Assembly (NCBI RefSeq): GCF_002368075.1
Contig: NZ_AP018314.1
Span: 3,347,522-3,411,521, forward strand
Origin: Sphaerospermopsis kisseleviana NIES-73
GTDB taxonomy: Bacteria > Cyanobacteriota > Cyanobacteriia > Cyanobacteriales > Nostocaceae
DNA: 64,000 nucleotides
Direction: 5' to 3'
In this document: piece after piece, positions 55,313 through 64,000 of the stretch
Layout: each line of letters begins with the position of its first letter
Position numbering within the stretch: the first letter of the stretch is position 1
The notes under the pieces: model-generated
What the model was told of the DNA's origin: nothing
Databases searched by the model: none
The model's input: only the letters and a program-made list of their open reading frames with translations
Position numbers and translations under genes: made by a program

Positions 55313-55585
55313 ATGGAGAAAAATATAGTGAGCAAAGATGATTTTCTCTATCCTCGTGGTCGCTACTACGGTCATGTCCAGCCTGAAAACTTAGTTTTCA
55401 ACGCAAATTTACAGGAATTTGCCCAGCGAGTTAGTTATATTTGTAACTTAGAAACAGGTGGTAAACTTCCACCAGAGGAAGCTTACGAACAAATCAAGGC
55501 TTTGTGGAAACAATTAAAACGATCAAAAAAACAACTTAGGATAGGTGAAGAACCCTTTCAAAATAACGATGCTGATGATAGTTGA
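55313..55585 (+). CDS. Small conserved cyanobacterial protein (DUF7219-like)
   Basis: 90 residues: FLYPRGRYYGHVQPENLVFNANLQ, AQRVSYICNLETGGKLPPEEAYEQIKALWKQLKRSKKQL, then an acidic tail. The pattern resembles a small conserved cyanobacterial family I recall under DUF7219; the name is not certain. No membrane segment or enzymatic motif. A strong AGGAGGAG site 10 bases upstream and a long AT-rich leader suggest it is regulated and well translated. Confidence 0.6.
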   Translation: MEKNIVSKDDFLYPRGRYYGHVQPENLVFNANLQEFAQRVSYICNLETGGKLPPEEAYEQIKALWKQLKRSKKQLRIGEEPFQNNDADDS

Positions 55586-55798
55586 TAGGGAAAGAAGGGA
55601 ATAGTGAACAGTGAATAGGGAACAGAGAACAGGTAAAGAATTTTCTCCCCATCTTCCCAGTCACCAGTCACCATTCCCTACTTTGTAACCATTGTCCAAA
55701 CACCATCCCAAGAATTTGGAGGTGGTGTTTTTTGGTAATTGTAGGCACGTTCCAGGTGGATAGATAGGGTTTGCTGAAAAAGTTATCTGTGAAGGCTA

Positions 55799-55820
55799 GG
55801 TGACAGGTGACAGGTGACAG
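55799..55820. repeat. Heptamer STRR (GGTGACA)n
   Basis: Three copies, in the gap between the small conserved gene and sqdX, which otherwise holds only degenerate repeats (55586-55899). Confidence 0.8.
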
Positions 55821-55899
55821 TTTCAAGAGTTGGATAGGGGAACTACGATTGTTTCCGTCCTGAAGGACGAGGCTTGTACCAAATTTTTTCATCTAAAAT

Positions 55900-57036
55900 C
55901 TAAAATCCAAAATCCAAAATTGCATCACCTATCACCTTTTTGTAATAATCTTGTAATTGTCGTGTAGCAGCAGACCATCCCCATTTTTCTGCTTCCTGAC
56001 GAGCATTTTCACGGATAATATTTATTTCATGTTGTTGTTGTAACAACTTTATAGTAACATCAATTGCCTCTTGAATGTCCGCTTTAGGGTCAAAAAGATA
56101 ACCATTTACACCATCTGTCACAATATCAGGAATACCACCAGAACGGGCTGCTACTACTGGACATCCGGCGGCCATTGCTTCTAATAATACTAATCCTAGT
56201 GTCTCTGTCCGAGAAGGAAAAATAAACACATCTGCACTAGCAAAGGCAGAACCTAATTCTTTACCCATCAGATAACCAACAAAATGGGTATTTGTACCAG
56301 CAAAATGTTTCTCTAAATTTTGTCGGTTTGGTCCATCTCCAACCAAGGCTAAACGAGCATCAGGAATGGCTTCTAAAATCGGTTTAATGCGTTCAATTTC
56401 CTTTTCTGCCGAAAGACGACCTACATACAACAATAAGGGGCTTTTTGGATGACCTTGGGATAAGTGCGATCGCATTTCCACACTTGCTAAATCAGGATGA
56501 AATAATTCTGTATCTACTCCTCGTTGCCACAAATCTAATCTTTCTATGCCATGTGCTGCCAATTCCTCGACCATTGCTGTGGAGGTACACAAATTTAATG
56601 CAGCTTGATTATGAGCGCCTTTGAGTAATTCCCAAAGTAAACCTTCTAACATTCCCAAACCGTAATGTTGCAGATATTGAGGTAAGTGGGTATGGTAAGA
56701 AGCCACCAGGGGAATTTTCAGAACCTTACTATAAAAAATACCTGATAATCCCAGAACGGCGGGATTAACAACATGAATAATATCCGGCTGAAACTGTTCT
56801 AAAGCGTGACCGATAGCAGGACGAGGCAGTGCTAATTTTAACTCTGGATACAAAGGCAGTGGAAACCCCGTCACACCGTAAACTTTCGCTCCTTTGTGTT
56901 CTGTGATGCCACCTTCTGGGCAAAATACCATAACTTGATTTCCGTCCCGTTGCAGATGATCAACGGTGTGACGAAGACGGGTGACAATACCATCAACCTT
57001 GGGTAAAAAAGTTTCAGTGAATAGGGCAATTTTCAT
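55900..57036 (-). CDS. sqdX: UDP-sulfoquinovose:diacylglycerol sulfoquinovosyltransferase
   Basis: 378 residues starting MKIALFTETFLPKVDGIVTRL, with HVVNPAVLGLSGI, SYHTHLPQYLQHYG, RGVDTELFHP and the GT4 E-x7-E segment FPSRTETLGLVLLEAMAAG. It transfers sulfoquinovose to diacylglycerol, forming the thylakoid sulfolipid SQDG. Start at 57036; an earlier in-frame TTG adds 5 residues and is less likely. The last six codons and TAG (encoding ILDFGF) are made of a TCTAAAA/TCCAAAA heptamer array, so the native C-terminus has been changed. sqdB lies upstream. Confidence 0.93.
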   Translation of the reverse strand: MKIALFTETFLPKVDGIVTRLRHTVDHLQRDGNQVMVFCPEGGITEHKGAKVYGVTGFPLPLYPELKLALPRPAIGHALEQFQPDIIHVVNPAVLGLSGIFYSKVLKIPLVASYHTHLPQYLQHYGLGMLEGLLWELLKGAHNQAALNLCTSTAMVEELAAHGIERLDLWQRGVDTELFHPDLASVEMRSHLSQGHPKSPLLLYVGRLSAEKEIERIKPILEAIPDARLALVGDGPNRQNLEKHFAGTNTHFVGYLMGKELGSAFASADVFIFPSRTETLGLVLLEAMAAGCPVVAARSGGIPDIVTDGVNGYLFDPKADIQEAIDVTIKLLQQQHEINIIRENARQEAEKWGWSAATRQLQDYYKKVIGDAILDFGF

Positions 57037-57039
57037 AAG

Positions 57040-57215
57040 AAAGGAGATCAAGGAGTCAGGAGATCAAGGAGTCAGGAGGCAGGGGGCAGGTAGCAGGGGC
57101 AGGAGGCAGGTGGCAGGAGAAATGAAAATTGTAACTTTTGCCTTTTAATTTTCTCCCCCTGCTTCCCCTGCTTCCCCTGCTCTCTGTCACCTGTCACCTG
57201 TAACCTGTCACCTAA
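57040..57215. repeat. STRR arrays between sqdB and sqdX
   Basis: GGAGTCAGGAG units, GGCAGGAGGCAGG units (57085-57118), CTGCTTCC units and CACCTGT units (57187-57212). Together they fill the 179-bp gap. Confidence 0.85.
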
Positions 57216-58379
<1,164 letters not shown>

Positions 58380-58444
58380 TTACTCGCTGATAGCTAAATC
58401 TACCAGGTTTCTGTCCCCTCTAGTTCATTAATTCTTGATTAAGG

Positions 58445-58519
58445 GGACTGGGGGCTGGGGACTGGGGACTGGGTAATCAATTTTATTTTTCCCAATCACC
58501 AATCACCAATCACCAATCA
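58445..58519. repeat. STRR arrays downstream of the lipoprotein gene
   Basis: GGGGACT units (58445-58475) and CACCAAT units (58495-58519). The latter supplies the TGA stop of the lipoprotein gene. Confidence 0.85.
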
Positions 58520-59029
58520 CTTAATTTTGTACTGTTTGGCAATGTAGTAAAACAAGCGGTAGTAATCTTTAAACTCTTTACTACTCGTTTGTCCTTGCCA
58601 GTGATAGTTGACTTGTTCTTGATTGATAGTTAGTTTCATTGAACTGACTTGTTGACCAACTTCTACCACTAGCACCCCAGATATACCCTGATCCGTTTTA
58701 AAGTTTTGGTCTATCTGTTTTGATGTTTCTGGGTTTTGTAACTTTGGTAAATCATTACTCGCCCAAGCGCGAATTTTTGTATCTTGGCTTTGTGATGAAA
58801 CAAATATTACTCCATCGTTGTTGTCTGATGTAATGGCAGTCCAGTTACTCGGATAGGGAAACTCAAACCCATAACGGGGATTTTGGTATGTTTCCCACTT
58901 CTGTTCAGATGTCCAAAAGCCATTAGCACTGCAACCCCCACAAAGTATAGCCGTGCCAACACTGGAGACTAGTAAACCGATGACTCGCCTCAAATTACAA
59001 GTTTCGACGGCAGCAGTAGACATAATCAC
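58517..59029 (-). CDS. Lipoprotein with PsbP/Mog1-like fold
   Basis: 170 residues. N-terminal hydrophobic segment ends in a lipobox-like LCGGC (Cys near 33), then a soluble domain WETYQNPRYGFEFPYPSNWTAI…, and YHWQGQTSSKEFKDYY near the end. The domain resembles PsbP-like and related one-domain lipoproteins; it lacks enough signature to call it PsbP itself. Probably anchored to the plasma or thylakoid membrane. The TGA stop is provided by a CACCAAT repeat. A shorter start at the second Met is possible. Confidence 0.7.
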   Translation of the reverse strand: MIMSTAAVETCNLRRVIGLLVSSVGTAILCGGCSANGFWTSEQKWETYQNPRYGFEFPYPSNWTAITSDNNDGVIFVSSQSQDTKIRAWASNDLPKLQNPETSKQIDQNFKTDQGISGVLVVEVGQQVSSMKLTINQEQVNYHWQGQTSSKEFKDYYRLFYYIAKQYKIK

Positions 59030-59263
59030 ACCCTTTACCCCTATTGACTTTAGCTCAAGTCTGATTAGACTTTATTCTCATACATTCGGCTAAATAGACT
59101 CTCTTTTTACACCGTTTTATTTCTTAGGTTTATTGTTATATAAATTACTATTTTCAGGGAACAGGGAACAGGCAAGAAATTTATTCTTATTATCCTGCCT
59201 CCTGCCTCCTGCCTCCTATTATTAAGAAATATTACAAAAATGCCATCAAAACGTCTGAATGGG

Positions 59264-59292
59264 TTGACAAGAAATAAAAGAACCGATAACGT
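59264..59292 (+). promoter_or_regulatory. Sigma-70-type promoter
   Basis: TTGACA (59264-59269), a 17-base spacer and TAACGT (59287-59292). Lies 37 bases before the ATG of the RHH/zinc-ribbon gene. The -10 matches consensus only at four positions. Confidence 0.5.
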
Positions 59293-59328
59293 AAGATACA
59301 TACCCGGGTAAGACCACTAGAAAGTCGT

Positions 59329-59676
59329 ATGCAAACTAAGCAGAAGGTTACGTTATATTTATCGCCGGAATTGCACAGAAGATTAAAAATTCGTTCTGCT
59401 GTTGACTCAGAACCGATGTCAGACCTAGCGGAACGAGCGCTCAGTTTCTACCTGACTAACTCAGAATTGGTTGAAGAATTGGAAGAGTCTTCTTACGGCA
59501 GAACTCACAGGGTTTATTCCTGTCCCGCTTGTGAAAGTTCACTTGTTTTACGTAACGGGGAATTAGTAGCTTTGGGTAATCAGCCAGGACTAATTGGTCA
59601 AGAACATCTATCCATTGAGGAAATGGAAGAAGATGAAACCCATCCCAAGGGTGAGGAAGAATTAGTCCCTTGCTAG
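59329..59676 (+). CDS. RHH-like protein with a short CxxC zinc-ribbon-type motif
   Basis: 115 residues. The N-terminal 45 residues (KQKVTLYLSPELHRRLKIRSAVDSEPMSD) form a ribbon-helix-helix fold like CopG-type repressors. The middle has VYSCPACESS, a single CxxC pair, and the C-terminus is acidic and ends in Cys. A DNA-binding role is plausible; with only one CxxC, zinc binding may need a dimer. It precedes the Ycf46-type ATPase by 99 bases on the same strand. Confidence 0.7.
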   Translation: MQTKQKVTLYLSPELHRRLKIRSAVDSEPMSDLAERALSFYLTNSELVEELEESSYGRTHRVYSCPACESSLVLRNGELVALGNQPGLIGQEHLSIEEMEEDETHPKGEEELVPC

Positions 59677-59775
59677 TTAGGAATTATGAATGGATGAATT
59701 AATAATAGATTTGGTTGTTCTGACCAACGGCGATGATTGTACTGTCTCTATAAGGTCTCAAGTAGGTCGATAGAT

Positions 59776-61287
59776 ATGAAAGAAGAGCTAAACATACTCA
59801 TTCAAGCTCAATACCCTTTAATCTACCTTGTGACCTCCGAGGAAGAACGGGCAGAGCAAGCAATCTACACAATTTCTCAATTGTTAAAGCCTCAACGTCG
59901 AGTTTATGTTTGGACAGTAACTCACGGCATTGTGGAATACGGTCAACCCCGGAGTACAACTCAACACAATACCGTTTCTCCAGAGGCGGCGATTGAGTGG
60001 ATCATTAGACAGAAAGAACCCGGTATATTTATTCTTAAAGATTTACATCCTTTTATTGATGCTCCGGCAACAACTAGATCGCTTCGGGATGCGATCGCTA
60101 GTTTTAAGGGAATGCAAAAGAACATCATTTTGATGTCTCCAGTGCAACAAGTACCAATAGAACTAGAAAAAGAAGTTGTTGTTATTGACTTCCAACTGCC
60201 GGATATGTCTGAGTTGAATAAAGTTTTAACTCAACATCAAGAGCAGCATCGTGGACGACGGTTGACTACCGAGGCTAGAGAAAAACTGCTGAGAGCAGCT
60301 TTAGGTCTAACTAAAGATGAAACTGAGAAAGTATATCGTAAGGCTCAGGTAACAACGGGGCGGTTGACGGAAGATGAAGTTGATATAGTTTTATCAGAAA
60401 AGAAACAACTCATACGCCGTAACGGTATTTTAGAGTACATCGAAGAAGATGAAACTATTGAAGCTGTAGGCGGTTTAGAGGAGTTGAAAAAGTGGCTCAA
60501 ACAACGCTCCAACGCTTTCACAGAAAGAGCTAGAGAGTATGGTTTGCCGCAACCGAAAGGGATGTTAATTTTAGGTGTTCCTGGTTGTGGAAAGTCACTG
60601 ATAGCCAAGACTACCTCCCGTTTGTGGGGTTTACCAATCTTGCGTTTAGATATGGGGCGAGTTTACGATGGCTCAATGGTGGGTCGAAGTGAAGCAAATC
60701 TGCGAAATGCCCTGAAAACAGCAGAATCAATTTCCCCAACGATTCTGTTTATCGACGAGTTGGATAAATCTTTTGCGGGTAGTGCAGGTTCTGGTGATTC
60801 TGATGGGGGGACATCAAGTAGAATTTTTGGCTCTTTCTTGACCTGGATGCAGGAAAAGAAATCTCCAGTATTTGTAATGGCGACTGCGAACCGGGTAGAA
60901 CGTTTACCGGGTGAGTTTTTAAGAAAAGGTCGCTTTGATGAAATTTTCTTTGTGGATCTGCCCACACCAGAAGAACGTCAGGATATCTTCAACATTCACC
61001 TGACTAAAAGAAGGGAAGATATTGCTAGATTTGATTTAGAACAACTAGCAAAAATGTCAGACGGTTTTTCAGGGGCAGAAATTGAACAGGCGATCGTTGC
61101 GGCGATGTATGAAGCTTTTGCCCAGGATCGGGAGTTCACCCAATTAGATATTATTGCTGCATTGAAGTCAACTTTGCCGCTGTCACGAACGATGCAAGAA
61201 CAGGTCACAGCTTTAAGAGACTGGGCCAGACAGCGTGCTAGACCCGCCGCAGCCTCCGTTGCTGAATATCAGCGCATGGAGTTTTAA
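59776..61287 (+). CDS. ycf46: AAA ATPase, Ycf46 family
   Basis: 503 residues. An N-terminal alpha/beta domain (LNILIQAQYPLIYLVTSEEERAE) is followed by an AAA domain: Walker A GVPGCGKS near 266-273, Walker B ILFIDELDK near 322-330, and ATANRVERLPGEFLRKGRFDE. This matches plastid/cyanobacterial Ycf46, which in cyanobacteria has been linked to photosynthesis and inorganic carbon use. ATG at 59776 chosen over an upstream TTG, since MKEELNILIQAQ begins the conserved part. Confidence 0.88.
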   Translation: MKEELNILIQAQYPLIYLVTSEEERAEQAIYTISQLLKPQRRVYVWTVTHGIVEYGQPRSTTQHNTVSPEAAIEWIIRQKEPGIFILKDLHPFIDAPATTRSLRDAIASFKGMQKNIILMSPVQQVPIELEKEVVVIDFQLPDMSELNKVLTQHQEQHRGRRLTTEAREKLLRAALGLTKDETEKVYRKAQVTTGRLTEDEVDIVLSEKKQLIRRNGILEYIEEDETIEAVGGLEELKKWLKQRSNAFTERAREYGLPQPKGMLILGVPGCGKSLIAKTTSRLWGLPILRLDMGRVYDGSMVGRSEANLRNALKTAESISPTILFIDELDKSFAGSAGSGDSDGGTSSRIFGSFLTWMQEKKSPVFVMATANRVERLPGEFLRKGRFDEIFFVDLPTPEERQDIFNIHLTKRREDIARFDLEQLAKMSDGFSGAEIEQAIVAAMYEAFAQDREFTQLDIIAALKSTLPLSRTMQEQVTALRDWARQRARPAAASVAEYQRMEF

Positions 61288-61344
61288 AAGCTTTCCTCTG
61301 TATGCCAGAGGGGAAAGGTTAGCTCACAAGGCTAACAGGTTACG

Positions 61345-61387
61345 AAAAAAAAGCCGCTTCCCAATTAATCCCAAATTAATGCGGCTT
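61345..61387 (-). terminator. Hairpin with T-run on the minus strand after ycf46
   Basis: AAGCCGC (61351-61357) pairs with GCGGCTT (61381-61387), with an inner ATTAAT pairing. Eight A precede it on the plus strand, i.e. eight T on the minus strand. It is a good minus-strand terminator but no minus-strand gene ends here; read on the plus strand it is just a hairpin between ycf46 and the DUF1257 gene. Confidence 0.5.
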
Positions 61388-61446
61388 CGCTGAAAAAGAA
61401 ACCGTTGTCGTTTTTCTCATCAATCTTCTCATTGGAGGAAACCCAA

Positions 61447-61797
61447 ATGTCTCACTTTAGCACTCTGCGTACCAAAATCACCGATGCCGAAATCCTCAAA
61501 TCTTCTTTGCGCGACTTAGGTATTAGCGTAAAGACTGAAGCTGATGTTCGTGGTTATAACGGTCAGCGTGTTCGTTCCGACATCGTTGCTGTATTGGAAG
61601 GCGAGTACGATTTAGGTTGGTCTCGCAATAGCGATGGTTCTTTTGATTTAATCGCTGATTTGTGGGGCGTTGCTAAGAAGCACAACCAAACCGAGTTGAT
61701 CAACTCCATTAACCAAAAATACGCCGTTAACAAAACTTTGGCTGAAGTAAAACAGCGCGGCCTGCAAAACGCTAACGTTAAGTTGGTGTTGCAATAA
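61447..61797 (+). CDS. DUF1257 (Ycf35-type) protein
   Basis: 116 residues starting MSHFSTLRTKITDAEILKSSL, with VKTEADVRGYNGQRVRSDIV and LIADLWGVAKKH. This is the DUF1257/Ycf35 family of cyanobacteria and red-algal plastids, whose function is unknown. Start ATG at 61447 after TTGGAGGAAA; an earlier in-frame start would add 14 residues of poor quality. Followed by a strong terminator. Codon use is typical of well-expressed genes. Confidence 0.88.
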   Translation: MSHFSTLRTKITDAEILKSSLRDLGISVKTEADVRGYNGQRVRSDIVAVLEGEYDLGWSRNSDGSFDLIADLWGVAKKHNQTELINSINQKYAVNKTLAEVKQRGLQNANVKLVLQ

Positions 61798-61825
61798 GAA
61801 TTTCTCTGCGCGTTCCCAAAGCTGA

Positions 61826-61865
61826 ACGGGTTAACCAAGCATTAGCGGTTAGCCCGCTTTTTTTT
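61826..61865 (+). terminator. Terminator after the DUF1257 gene
   Basis: CGGGTTAACC pairs with GGTTAGCCCG (one G-T pair) around a short loop, then C followed by eight T. 28 bases after the stop. Confidence 0.88.
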
Positions 61866-61873
61866 GTCTTTAT

Positions 61874-61915
61874 TTGTCTGAATCAGGATGTCCAGGATTT
61901 GAGGATGTATAGGAT
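61874..61915. repeat. Dispersed GATTCAGACA-type repeat, inverted copy
   Basis: 'gtctgaatcaggatgtccag' and 'gatttgaggatgtatagg', a counterpart of the segment at 734-795. Confidence 0.6.
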
Positions 61916-61949
61916 AAGAACGCATTTTAAACCCAGTCTAGAAGATATA

Positions 61950-62219
61950 TTAAAATTCAGTTTCAGATCGGGTATCGTAAACAAGCTGAAGACATTTCTC
62001 GAAGTCGTCACCTTGCCAAGTTCCAGCAAATTTGAGCAAATCTTTGGCTTTAGATCCGCGTAATATTGGTTCTCCATCTTCTACAGAAATATTAGTTGAT
62101 TTGATGGTGGAGGTATTTGTTTTGGTGTTGAGATATTCGAGATAGTCTAGGGTTTGTTCCAGTATCGGTTCTGGAGTGTTTTCTATGGCTGCAATTAGTT
62201 GTTCTTTGATGGTGTTCAT
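61950..62219 (-). CDS. VapB/DUF2281-like antitoxin, apparently orphan
   Basis: 89 residues: MNTIKEQLIAAIENTPEPILEQTLDYLEYL and a C-terminal AGTWQGDDFEKCLQLVYDTRSETEF, the pattern of small cyanobacterial antitoxins next to PIN toxins. No toxin gene follows downstream; instead a dispersed repeat is found. The toxin was probably lost. The protein could still neutralise another toxin in trans. Confidence 0.7.
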   Translation of the reverse strand: MNTIKEQLIAAIENTPEPILEQTLDYLEYLNTKTNTSTIKSTNISVEDGEPILRGSKAKDLLKFAGTWQGDDFEKCLQLVYDTRSETEF

Positions 62220-62325
62220 AGACGTAATTAGGGAATGATAATATTATAGTTTTATGATTGTATCCGTAGAATAATAATTTAAAATTGCTGATCAATTTTT
62301 GACATGGATAGAATAAAATATAACT

Positions 62326-62861
62326 CAGGGTGCTAAAAGGAAATGCCAGGGTAAGAGCATCTCAATCAGTCTTGACATAAGGGCTTTTCGGAATCTAATG
62401 TAGAGTCAATGAAACAAGAACTGAGAACTTGAATCATGTAATCGTTATCCATAGCAGTGCGTTTCATTTTTTGTCGAAGAGTACGTTTATAAGTTTGTTC
62501 ACGATTAAGAGCATTGAGAGCAATGCGTCGTAAAAGAGCAAAATTTCGGGGGCTGTTCCAAGAGCGAATACGACAAGAATCCTCAGCAAAAGTACAATCA
62601 AGAATCCAGTGAGCTTGGTTCTCAATTCCCCAATGTTTACGGATGGCTCGACCTAAAAGTTGAGCATCACTGGGTAAAGAAGAGAGATAAAATTGAACCT
62701 CACGAGTAGTTTGATTCCAAAGACGACGCTTCCGAACAACCATCACTACACTTTGGAGTCCAGCCCAGATTTTGGGTTGGTAAAGTTCACCAAGAGCCGA
62801 AACTGGAACAGACCAAACTTGACGGATTTCCGTACGGTGATGTCCTTTTTCAATGCGGTGG
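62326..62861 (-). mobile_element. Truncated ISAs1-family insertion sequence
   Basis: One putative end is CAGGGTGCTAAAAGG at 62326-62340, and the C-terminal half of the transposase reads inward. The other end is missing: transposase sequence stops abruptly at about 62861, where a truncated ParE-like gene begins. Confidence 0.65.
62366..62861 (-). pseudogene. ISAs1-family transposase, N-terminally truncated
   Basis: About 165 codons. Translation upstream of the GTG at 62746 continues in frame (DHRIEKGHHRTEIRQVWSVP), and the rest, RKHWGIENQAHWILDCTFAEDSCRIR, matches the DDE C-terminal region of ISAs1 transposases. The first catalytic residues and the N-terminus are absent, so it is inactive. 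The joint with ParE sequence at about 62861 suggests a deletion after insertion. Confidence 0.85.
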
Positions 62862-63116
62862 TCAGAAGATAATTTAGATGTTTCTGTTCGCTTTTTAATA
62901 GCAGCAGAAACAACATTTAAACAATTAGCTAAAACTCCAGCTATGGGAAAAATATGTCAATTTTCTCATCCCAATTTAACAGATATTCGACAACAATCAA
63001 TTAAAAGATTTAGGAAATATCTGGTTTTTTATCGTATTGTTGAATCAGAAATTGATATTTTGCGAGTTATTCATGGTGCAAGAGATATTGAAACAATATT
63101 AGATGAGGATGACTAA
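62862..63116 (+). pseudogene. ParE-like toxin, N-terminally truncated
   Basis: About 84 codons (a start at 62853 lies in IS sequence). SEDNLDVSVRFLIAAETTFKQLAKTP, RQQSIKRFRKYLVFYRIVESEIDILRVIHGARD matches RelE/ParE toxins that bind gyrase or ribosomes, but the first ~20 residues of the fold are missing. No antitoxin gene remains upstream. It is probably inactive. Confidence 0.75.
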
Positions 63117-63176
63117 GTGGGCTATTGAGTTGGTGCATTAATTATAACGCAGATGTACGCGGATAAACGCGGATTG

Positions 63177-63215
63177 TCAGAATCAGGATTTCCAGGATTT
63201 GAGGATTTTCAGAAT
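63177..63215. repeat. Dispersed GATTCAGACA-type repeat, third copy
   Basis: 'gtcagaatcaggatttccag' and 'gatttgaggattttcagaa', in the same orientation as 61874-61915. The surrounding 63117-63322 gap has no gene. Confidence 0.55.
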
Positions 63216-63322
63216 TTTATTAAGTATTCATAAATTTAGATACAAGACTTCTTTGATTAATATTATCATTGATTAGGTTAATAATCTCAGAAGTCGGGTA
63301 TCTCTAGAGACGGCAATATAAA

Positions 63323-63727
63323 TTAACTCACACCTAAGTTACTGTTTAAACTATTAAGAATACCGTCGTGGAATTTATTGACCGAAGATAAAATTCCATT
63401 CTCTGGATCGTTTAGCAATGACTCCTTGACCTCATTCAAATAACTTTCCAGGTTTGCTCGCAGAATTGGCCTTTCTAATTGAACAGTATGATAATGATCC
63501 CATACATCCCAAACAATAATACCCAAACCTGCAATTGGATTTAACAATTCTAATCCTAGAAGACCAACTGCCATTTCGCCACTTCCCTCTGCTGCGGCTT
63601 TAGCTGCTGTTTTGGTTGCTAATTTTGTTACTGCTTTAGAAGTCGCTTTACTTACTGTAGAGGCAACAACTTTTTTAGTACCAAATATATTGAGAAATTT
63701 TGACCAATCAAAACATGAGATATTAAC
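63323..63727 (-). pseudogene. Probable gene remnant: Ala/Lys-rich helix and membrane-like segment
   Basis: The frame is open for 134 codons with no start before the ATG at 63574, so the N-terminus seems lost. The region has an Ala/Lys-rich helix (SKATSKAVTKLATKTAAKAA) and a glycine-rich hydrophobic stretch (MAVGLLGLELLNPIAGLGIIV), then WDHYHTVQ and a polar helix. No family recognised. An overlapping plus-strand frame exists but looks weaker. Confidence 0.35.
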
Positions 63728-63800
63728 TCAAATTGAGCAGAAGATTCAGGATATAAAGAAAGAAATTAAGATATTATTGAAGTAATTTCAAGATGTAATT

Positions 63801-63850
63801 GTCTGAATCCTGTAAATCCTTAAATCCGGGATATCCTGATTCAGACAAAT
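63801..63850. repeat. Dispersed GATTCAGACA-type repeat, fourth copy
   Basis: 'gtctgaatcctg…aatccttaaatccgggatatcctgattcagac' has terminal inverted GTCTGAATC/GATTCAGAC. The copy is palindromic and non-coding. Confidence 0.65.
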
Positions 63851-63907
63851 TATGACCCGTAGTAGTAGGTTAGGTTAACGTAAGGAAACCCAAGAAATTG
63901 GATGTTA

Positions 63908-64000
63908 TCAATGCAAGTTTTCACGCCATGAGAAAATAATTTTCTCCTCAGCTTGTCTAAATTCAATATTAAACTTATCAAATACAACTTCTCGACCTAA
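63908..64000 (-). CDS. C-terminal fragment of a gene that runs off the window
   Basis: Thirty codons, open at the right edge and ending in TGA: LGREVVFDKFNIEFRQAEEK and IIFSWRENLH. No family recognised. It starts outside the window. Confidence 0.4.
   Translation of the reverse strand, partial: LGREVVFDKFNIEFRQAEEKIIFSWRENLH

Noticed and set aside
55668..55892. A 74-codon minus-strand ORF between the small conserved gene and sqdX.
   Set aside because: It spans GGTGACA repeats and degenerate heptamers; no family likeness or ribosome binding site.

Overview
The window is chromosomal DNA of a filamentous, heterocyst-forming type cyanobacterium (Nostocales; Anabaena/Dolichospermum/Nostoc-like). 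The signs are frequent HIP1 octamers (GCGATCGC), cyanobacterial marker genes (ndhN, sqdB/sqdX, a ycf46-type ATPase, a DUF1257 protein, DUF3172), the cyanobacterial order of the ribosomal protein cluster, and heptanucleotide tandem repeats (STRRs) filling most gaps. The species cannot be named from the sequence alone.

Layout. 1-8372: a PIN-toxin module, an ABC-F ATPase, a cation/proton antiporter with a UspA-like tail, an AMIN-domain protein, DUF3172 and ndhN. 8373-26735: one long same-strand cluster of 31 genes, rplC-rplD-rplW-rplB-rpsS-rplV-rpsC-rplP-rpmC-rpsQ-rplN-rplX-rplE-rpsH-rplF-rplR-rpsE-rplO-secY-adk-infA-rpmJ-rpsM-rpsK-rpoA-rplQ-truA-rplM-rpsI-rpmE-prfA, closed by an intrinsic terminator at about 26758-26808. 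rpsJ, rpsN and rpmD are not in it. 26880-46420: an accessory, defence-like stretch. It holds a HigBA-type toxin-antitoxin pair with a palindromic operator, a 1686-residue double beta-propeller/Ig-repeat membrane protein, a MITE next to a decayed C5-methyltransferase tail, a type IIG restriction-modification enzyme, a membrane protein, an SGNH hydrolase, a GH10-like protein, two FHA proteins (one fused to a flavoprotein), a 5'-truncated endonuclease V, a second MITE, and a type II restriction endonuclease plus C5-methyltransferase pair.

46582-54027: the outer-membrane cluster purC-bamA-lpxC-fabZ-lpxA-lpxB, all on the minus strand: lipid A synthesis plus the Omp85 assembly factor. 54190-54690: non-coding DNA that looks like the 3' end of an IS200/IS605 (TnpB-type) element without its gene. 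55313-61797: a small conserved protein, sqdX/sqdB for sulfolipid synthesis, a lipoprotein, an RHH/zinc-ribbon protein, a Ycf46-type AAA ATPase and a DUF1257 protein. 61950-64000: decayed toxin-antitoxin and ISAs1 remnants.

Most unusual item: the 1686-residue protein at 27827-32887. It appears to have a seven-bladed WD40 propeller interrupted by a membrane hairpin, about nine Ig-like repeats containing a recent 747-bp duplication, another membrane segment, and a second seven-bladed propeller. Other notable signals are STRR or tandem repeats that have advanced into genes and supply the stop codons of several of them, two MITEs that remodelled gene ends, and a structured rpmE-prfA intercistronic RNA. 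No tRNA, rRNA or CRISPR array was seen.
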